Shown here: positions 60,724 to 64,000 of the stretch, one piece after another | Layout of the letters: the number at the start of each line of letters is the position of its first letter | Position numbering within the stretch: the first letter of the stretch is position 1 | Source: Sciurus carolinensis | Lineage: Eukaryota; Chordata; Mammalia; Rodentia; Sciuridae | Reading direction: 5' to 3' | NCBI RefSeq assembly: GCF_902686445.1 | Contig: NC_062232.1 | Coordinates: 74,789,440-74,853,439, forward strand | Length of the DNA: 64,000 bases | Made by a program: the position numbers and the translations under genes | Notes under the pieces: generated by a model | Told to the model about the DNA's origin: nothing | The model's database searches: none | The model's input: the letters and a program-made list of their open reading frames with translations, nothing else

Positions 60724-60800
<77 letters not shown>
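60699..60800. repeat. Compound (TA)n-(CA)n-(TA)n-(GA)n microsatellite
   Basis: TA run next to the SINE, about 20 CA units at 60725-60765, TA at 60766-60778, and GA/GAAA to about 60810. The 61-codon frame through it is repeat-driven. Confidence 0.93.
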
Positions 60801-60808
<8 letters not shown>

Positions 60809-60810
60809 GA

Positions 60811-61523
60811 AATATTAAAAATGACCTCAAATCATGGCAATTACATTCTAAATAAGCAATGTCAAGGTAGATGTTTGTAAACTCTGTCAGTTCTCTTTCT
60901 AATCCACAGTCAAATTTATGCCCTTAAATTGCTATCGAATTCAGTCATATAAACAGAATCTACTTTAATTATTTATTCAAGAGAATTAAATTATTTTTCT
61001 AGCTTTTGGCACATTTGTAGTGTTTGTGTTTTGGACTTTCCTCAATTGTCGAGTGAATCATTTTTCAACATTTTTTTTCTGCTACGATAGTCTATGATCT
61101 ATGAGTATTTGAAAACAATAGAAGTAATTTTTTTCCACTTGATATAGTGTTCAGATTATTTGCATTCTTAAAGTTCAAGTTTATAAAATGGTTGCATGTG
61201 TCTTCAAATCAGGTCAAATTTTATAGTCGTTTAACCCTTGTTATAATAATATTTTCATTGACAACCTTACCTACTTGCAATATTTGTGTATATTTATGTA
61301 CAGTGGTTGGAATTATTCTAAACTTTTAAATATCAATAATAATTTAATTGGGCTGATGTTTTAAGTTCTCTATCTCTTTTATTGTAATTTTTTATTATTG
61401 TAAAATTTTATTTATATGAAATATAGAGAATAGACAAATTTACTTATATACAGATTAGATTGGATCAATCACCTGTTGGAACATGCCAACCGAATTGCCC
61501 ATTTTAAAAACAAAAGGAACTCA
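60811..61523. other. Unrecognised AT-rich non-coding DNA
   Basis: No gene or repeat recognised. A 60-codon frame at 61147-61329 is AT-driven. Confidence 0.5.
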
Positions 61524-61640
61524 TAGCTGGCAGAGTAGCCCATGCCTATAATCCCAGCTACTCATGGGACTGAGGCAGGTGAATCACACCTTTAAGGCCA
61601 ACCTCAACAATTTGACAAAATTATGTCTCAAAATAAAGAC
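61524..61640 (+). repeat. B1-like monomer SINE
   Basis: B1 head without an ID half: 'catgcctataatcccagcta', 'gaggcaggtgaatcacac', 'ttatgtctcaaaataaag'. Immediately followed by a complete dimeric SINE. Confidence 0.85.
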
Positions 61641-61860
61641 TGGGCAGGGTGGTGCAAATTTGCAGTCTGTAATCCCAGAGATTCTGGAGGCTGAGGCAGG
61701 ACAATTGCAAATTCAGTCAGTCTCTGCATCTTAGTGAAGACGTCAGCAAGTTAGCAAGACCCTATCTCAAAATAAAGTATAAGCAAAAAGGGTTGGGTAT
61801 GTAGCTTAGTGGTTAAGGGCTCCTGGATTCCATCCCAAATACCTAAATAAATAAATAAAT
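61641..61860 (+). repeat. B1-ID dimeric SINE
   Basis: 'gggcagggtggtgcaaattt', 'ggctgaggcaggacaattgc', 'ccctatctcaaaataaagta', ID half 'gggttgggtatgtagcttag' and '(taaa)n' tail. Its tail abuts the broken 3' side of the L1 at 61857-63130. Confidence 0.9.
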
Positions 61861-63130
61861 GAATTTTCTGATATTAATTCGTTGAACAGTTTGTTCATTC
61901 CTTTGGTTTGTATCTCTGTGCCTTCCTCAATCCCAATAACTGTTAAATTTGGTCTTTTCATGATGTCCCATAATTCTTGAAGTTTCCATTCATGATTTAT
62001 TACCATCTTCTCAGTTTGGCCAACTTTGTTTTCAAGATTAAATATTTTGTCTTCATTGTCTGAGATTCTGTCTTCCATGAGATCTATTCTGTTGGAGATG
62101 TTTTTTATTGAGTTTTTAATTTGGTTTATTGTTTCTTGCATTTCAAGTATTTCTATTTGTTTTTTTTCCAGAATCTCTATCTCTTTATTGAAGTGCTCTT
62201 TTGCTTCCTGCATTTGCTCTTTTGACTGTTTATTGAAGAGATCATGCATTGCCTGTATTTGCTCTCTTATCTCACCTTATGCTTCACGGATCATTTTAAT
62301 TATGCAGATTCTAAACTCTTTTTCTGTCATTTCTACTGCCATGCTGTCATTAGATTCTATCAAAATAGCATCTTGGTTTGTTAAGGACACTTTCTTCCCC
62401 TGTTTTTTCATATTGTTTCTTGTATATTCCCCTCTAGCAGTGAAGATCTGAGGTTGAAGTTTCCCCCTGCAGGCTTATTGTGACCCTGCAAATTTCCAGT
62501 ACCTATCCTCTGAGGGGGAGATCAATATTAGCAGCACCCAATACAAACAATATGCAGCCCGAAACCAGATACCCCCTATAAAGACTTTAACGTTTGGTAA
62601 TAAACAGGATGAGTCTGATTATTATCTACAGTATTTCTAGTGGTGGACAAAGAGGATGGGGAAGGGTGTAGGATGTAAATGAGTAAATAGAGGTACCTGA
62701 TCAAGGGAATAGTGAGAACAGGGTCAAAAGAAGTTGGTCTTTACCATGAGAAAAGGGAGAAGGAAACTCCAAGGGGAATAGATAAATAAAAGGAAACTAG
62801 AGTGAGAAAAAGAAAGAAGAAACTAAAATTTAAAAATAAAACAAAAAAAAATGTGTGGTTAACAGTCATCCACCACTCAAACCTCCCAGTCTTCAGTATC
62901 TTGATGTGAGTGTAGTACCTGTCAAAGTGCCTCCAGACTCCTGTAGGTGTCTCAGGAAGGTAGCCACCCCTCCATTGATGGTGGTCACACCCTCAGGAAT
63001 AATTCAAAATGTTGGCACCAGCCTCCAAAGACGCTGGGGAGCCGCAGTGGGGTCGCAACAAGGTCCATCTGTAGGGGGAGTGTGTATGGTCTCTGGCGTC
63101 CATCTGCAGCAGGTGGGGGTGGGCGGGTGA
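61857..63130 (-). mobile_element. Older L1: 5' UTR and 5' part of ORF1 only
   Basis: ORF1 starts at 62409-62411 (MKKQGKKVS..., matching the start of ORF1 at 55835) and is stopped once by TAA at 62277-62279. From 62249 to about 61862 the frame is open through coiled coil ('NSIKNISNRIDLMEDRIS') into the 'WDIMKRPNLTVIGIEEGTE' region, then ends at the SINE junction. The upstream 62420-63130 sequence is a 5' UTR of a different type from that of the full-length L1: purine-rich, no 170-bp monomers. Missing everything 3' of early ORF1, the reverse of usual L1 truncation. Confidence 0.82.
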
Positions 63131-64000
63131 ACAAAAATTTTGACAATTTTTGCCAGGGAATTTATTGAATTATATGCTCCTGCATACAATGTATCATTTT
63201 TCCCCAGACTATAATCCATTTTTTATTATAAATGGCCTGAAAATATTTTTGCTATGAAAGGTTTAGTTCTCACATCTGTTGTCCAGAAATCTCATATACT
63301 CTTTTAGCACTTTTAGGTTTAGCAATGCCATTTTAATTCATTACTATCAGTGCTACATTCTGTATAACTTTAATACACCTAAATCCTTGATTTAAGTTAT
63401 ATAATTAATTATGAATTATATTTATTTTAAATGTATTTCATTCAAATTTCTTGAACCAAAGGGAAAAGTGATTGTTGGGTATATTGTAAGGAGCCCATTT
63501 TTCTAAATGAGAGGGTTTATCATAAATTCTCAGAGATTAGTGATACTTACATATAGTTTTCTGTTGAGTTAATAATGATGCTTATGTTTTGTTCTTTTTA
63601 ATATGATCTATCTGATCATTTTAGGAAGAGCAAACATTTAATGGAAGGAAAATAAGGTAATTAGTAATTTCATGCTTATCTAGTTCAAAATCACATAGCA
63701 AAATTTTTAACTTAGTTTACATTGTTTAAAAAATCTCTTCTGGTAGAAAAAATAACACTTCTTTGATTTTACTTAAAACAAATAATTTTTGTCATTTTCG
63801 ATATGAGCATATTTTTTTCTGACATTTGAAAATCCTGCTATACAATTTCAGATTACCAGGAGAGAGTAGAATAATTGATAGTTGTATTTAAGGAAACTCA
63901 CATTATGTTTTGGGTATTTATCTGAATTATTAAAATTCTCTTCCAATTTCCATAAACAAAATGACATGTTGAACTTGAAGTTAATTTTACTTTAAAAAAA
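63131..64000. other. Unrecognised AT-rich non-coding DNA
   Basis: No gene or repeat recognised up to the window edge. Confidence 0.5.

Noticed and set aside
62855..63219. Frames of 71-91 codons on both strands
   Set aside because: They lie in or overrun the GC-richer 5' UTR of the older L1; no protein features.
1..64000. CRISPR arrays, operons, prophage or bacterial mobile systems
   Set aside because: Repeat content is mammalian throughout; there are no spaced direct repeats of CRISPR type and no compact gene arrays.

Overview
The window is AT-rich nuclear DNA of a mammal, almost certainly a squirrel-family rodent (Sciuridae, e.g. ground squirrel or marmot). I infer this from about ten copies of a SINE made of a B1-like (7SL-derived) head joined to an ID-like (tRNA-Ala-derived) tail, plus free ID elements, together with a rodent-style LINE-1 (L1) population. 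No host protein-coding gene, RNA gene or CpG-island promoter is visible. Every long open frame falls inside an L1 or an LTR element, and the rest are short chance frames. It reads as a gene desert or the inside of a very large intron.

Layout. 1-15.5 kb: mostly unrecognised AT-rich DNA with MIR remnants, four SINE copies (one ID, three B1-ID dimers including a degraded one) and an ancient L1 remnant (about 11.2-12.6 kb). 15.5-17.1 kb: a MaLR-type endogenous retrovirus that keeps both LTRs, minus strand. 18.3-25.1 kb: L1 3' ends, four B1-ID SINEs, one ID SINE, a probable LTR and a nested group of ancient L1s (about 20.2-22.5 kb). 25.1-29.2 kb: unrecognised. 29.2-36.7 kb: a continuous block of minus-strand L1s, in which an ancient L1 is interrupted by a solo LTR and a second L1 is interrupted by a third. 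36.7-49.7 kb: mostly unrecognised, with an ID element flanked by a perfect 17-bp target duplication and one B1-ID SINE. 50.8-56.5 kb: the main feature, a structurally full-length L1 (5' UTR with tandem monomers, ORF1, ORF2, 3' UTR) on the minus strand, flanked by a perfect 13-bp target-site duplication. 56.5-64 kb: MIR, SINEs, microsatellites and an older L1 that has only its 5' half.

The full-length L1 is dead. ORF1 has two nonsense codons and an internal deletion. ORF2 has an amber codon at the position of the endonuclease catalytic Glu43, plus several frameshifts and stops, although the FADD reverse-transcriptase motif and the C-terminal Cys/His motif remain readable. Its 3' UTR carries a short run of telomere-type repeats (TTAGGG on the L1 sense strand), absent from the comparable UTR stretch of two other L1s in the window. 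Its 5' UTR contains about two 170-bp tandem units, like the monomer promoters of mouse L1.

The most interesting observations are this L1's unusual UTRs; an ID-derived SINE type whose copies share an extra non-A 3' tail inside their target duplications; a solo LTR with clean TGTCA/TGACA ends; a displaced copy of a reverse-transcriptase segment inside another L1; and a 60-bp SINE fragment cut at both ends yet flanked by an 11-bp direct repeat. All family names come from recalled consensus features, not from a database search.
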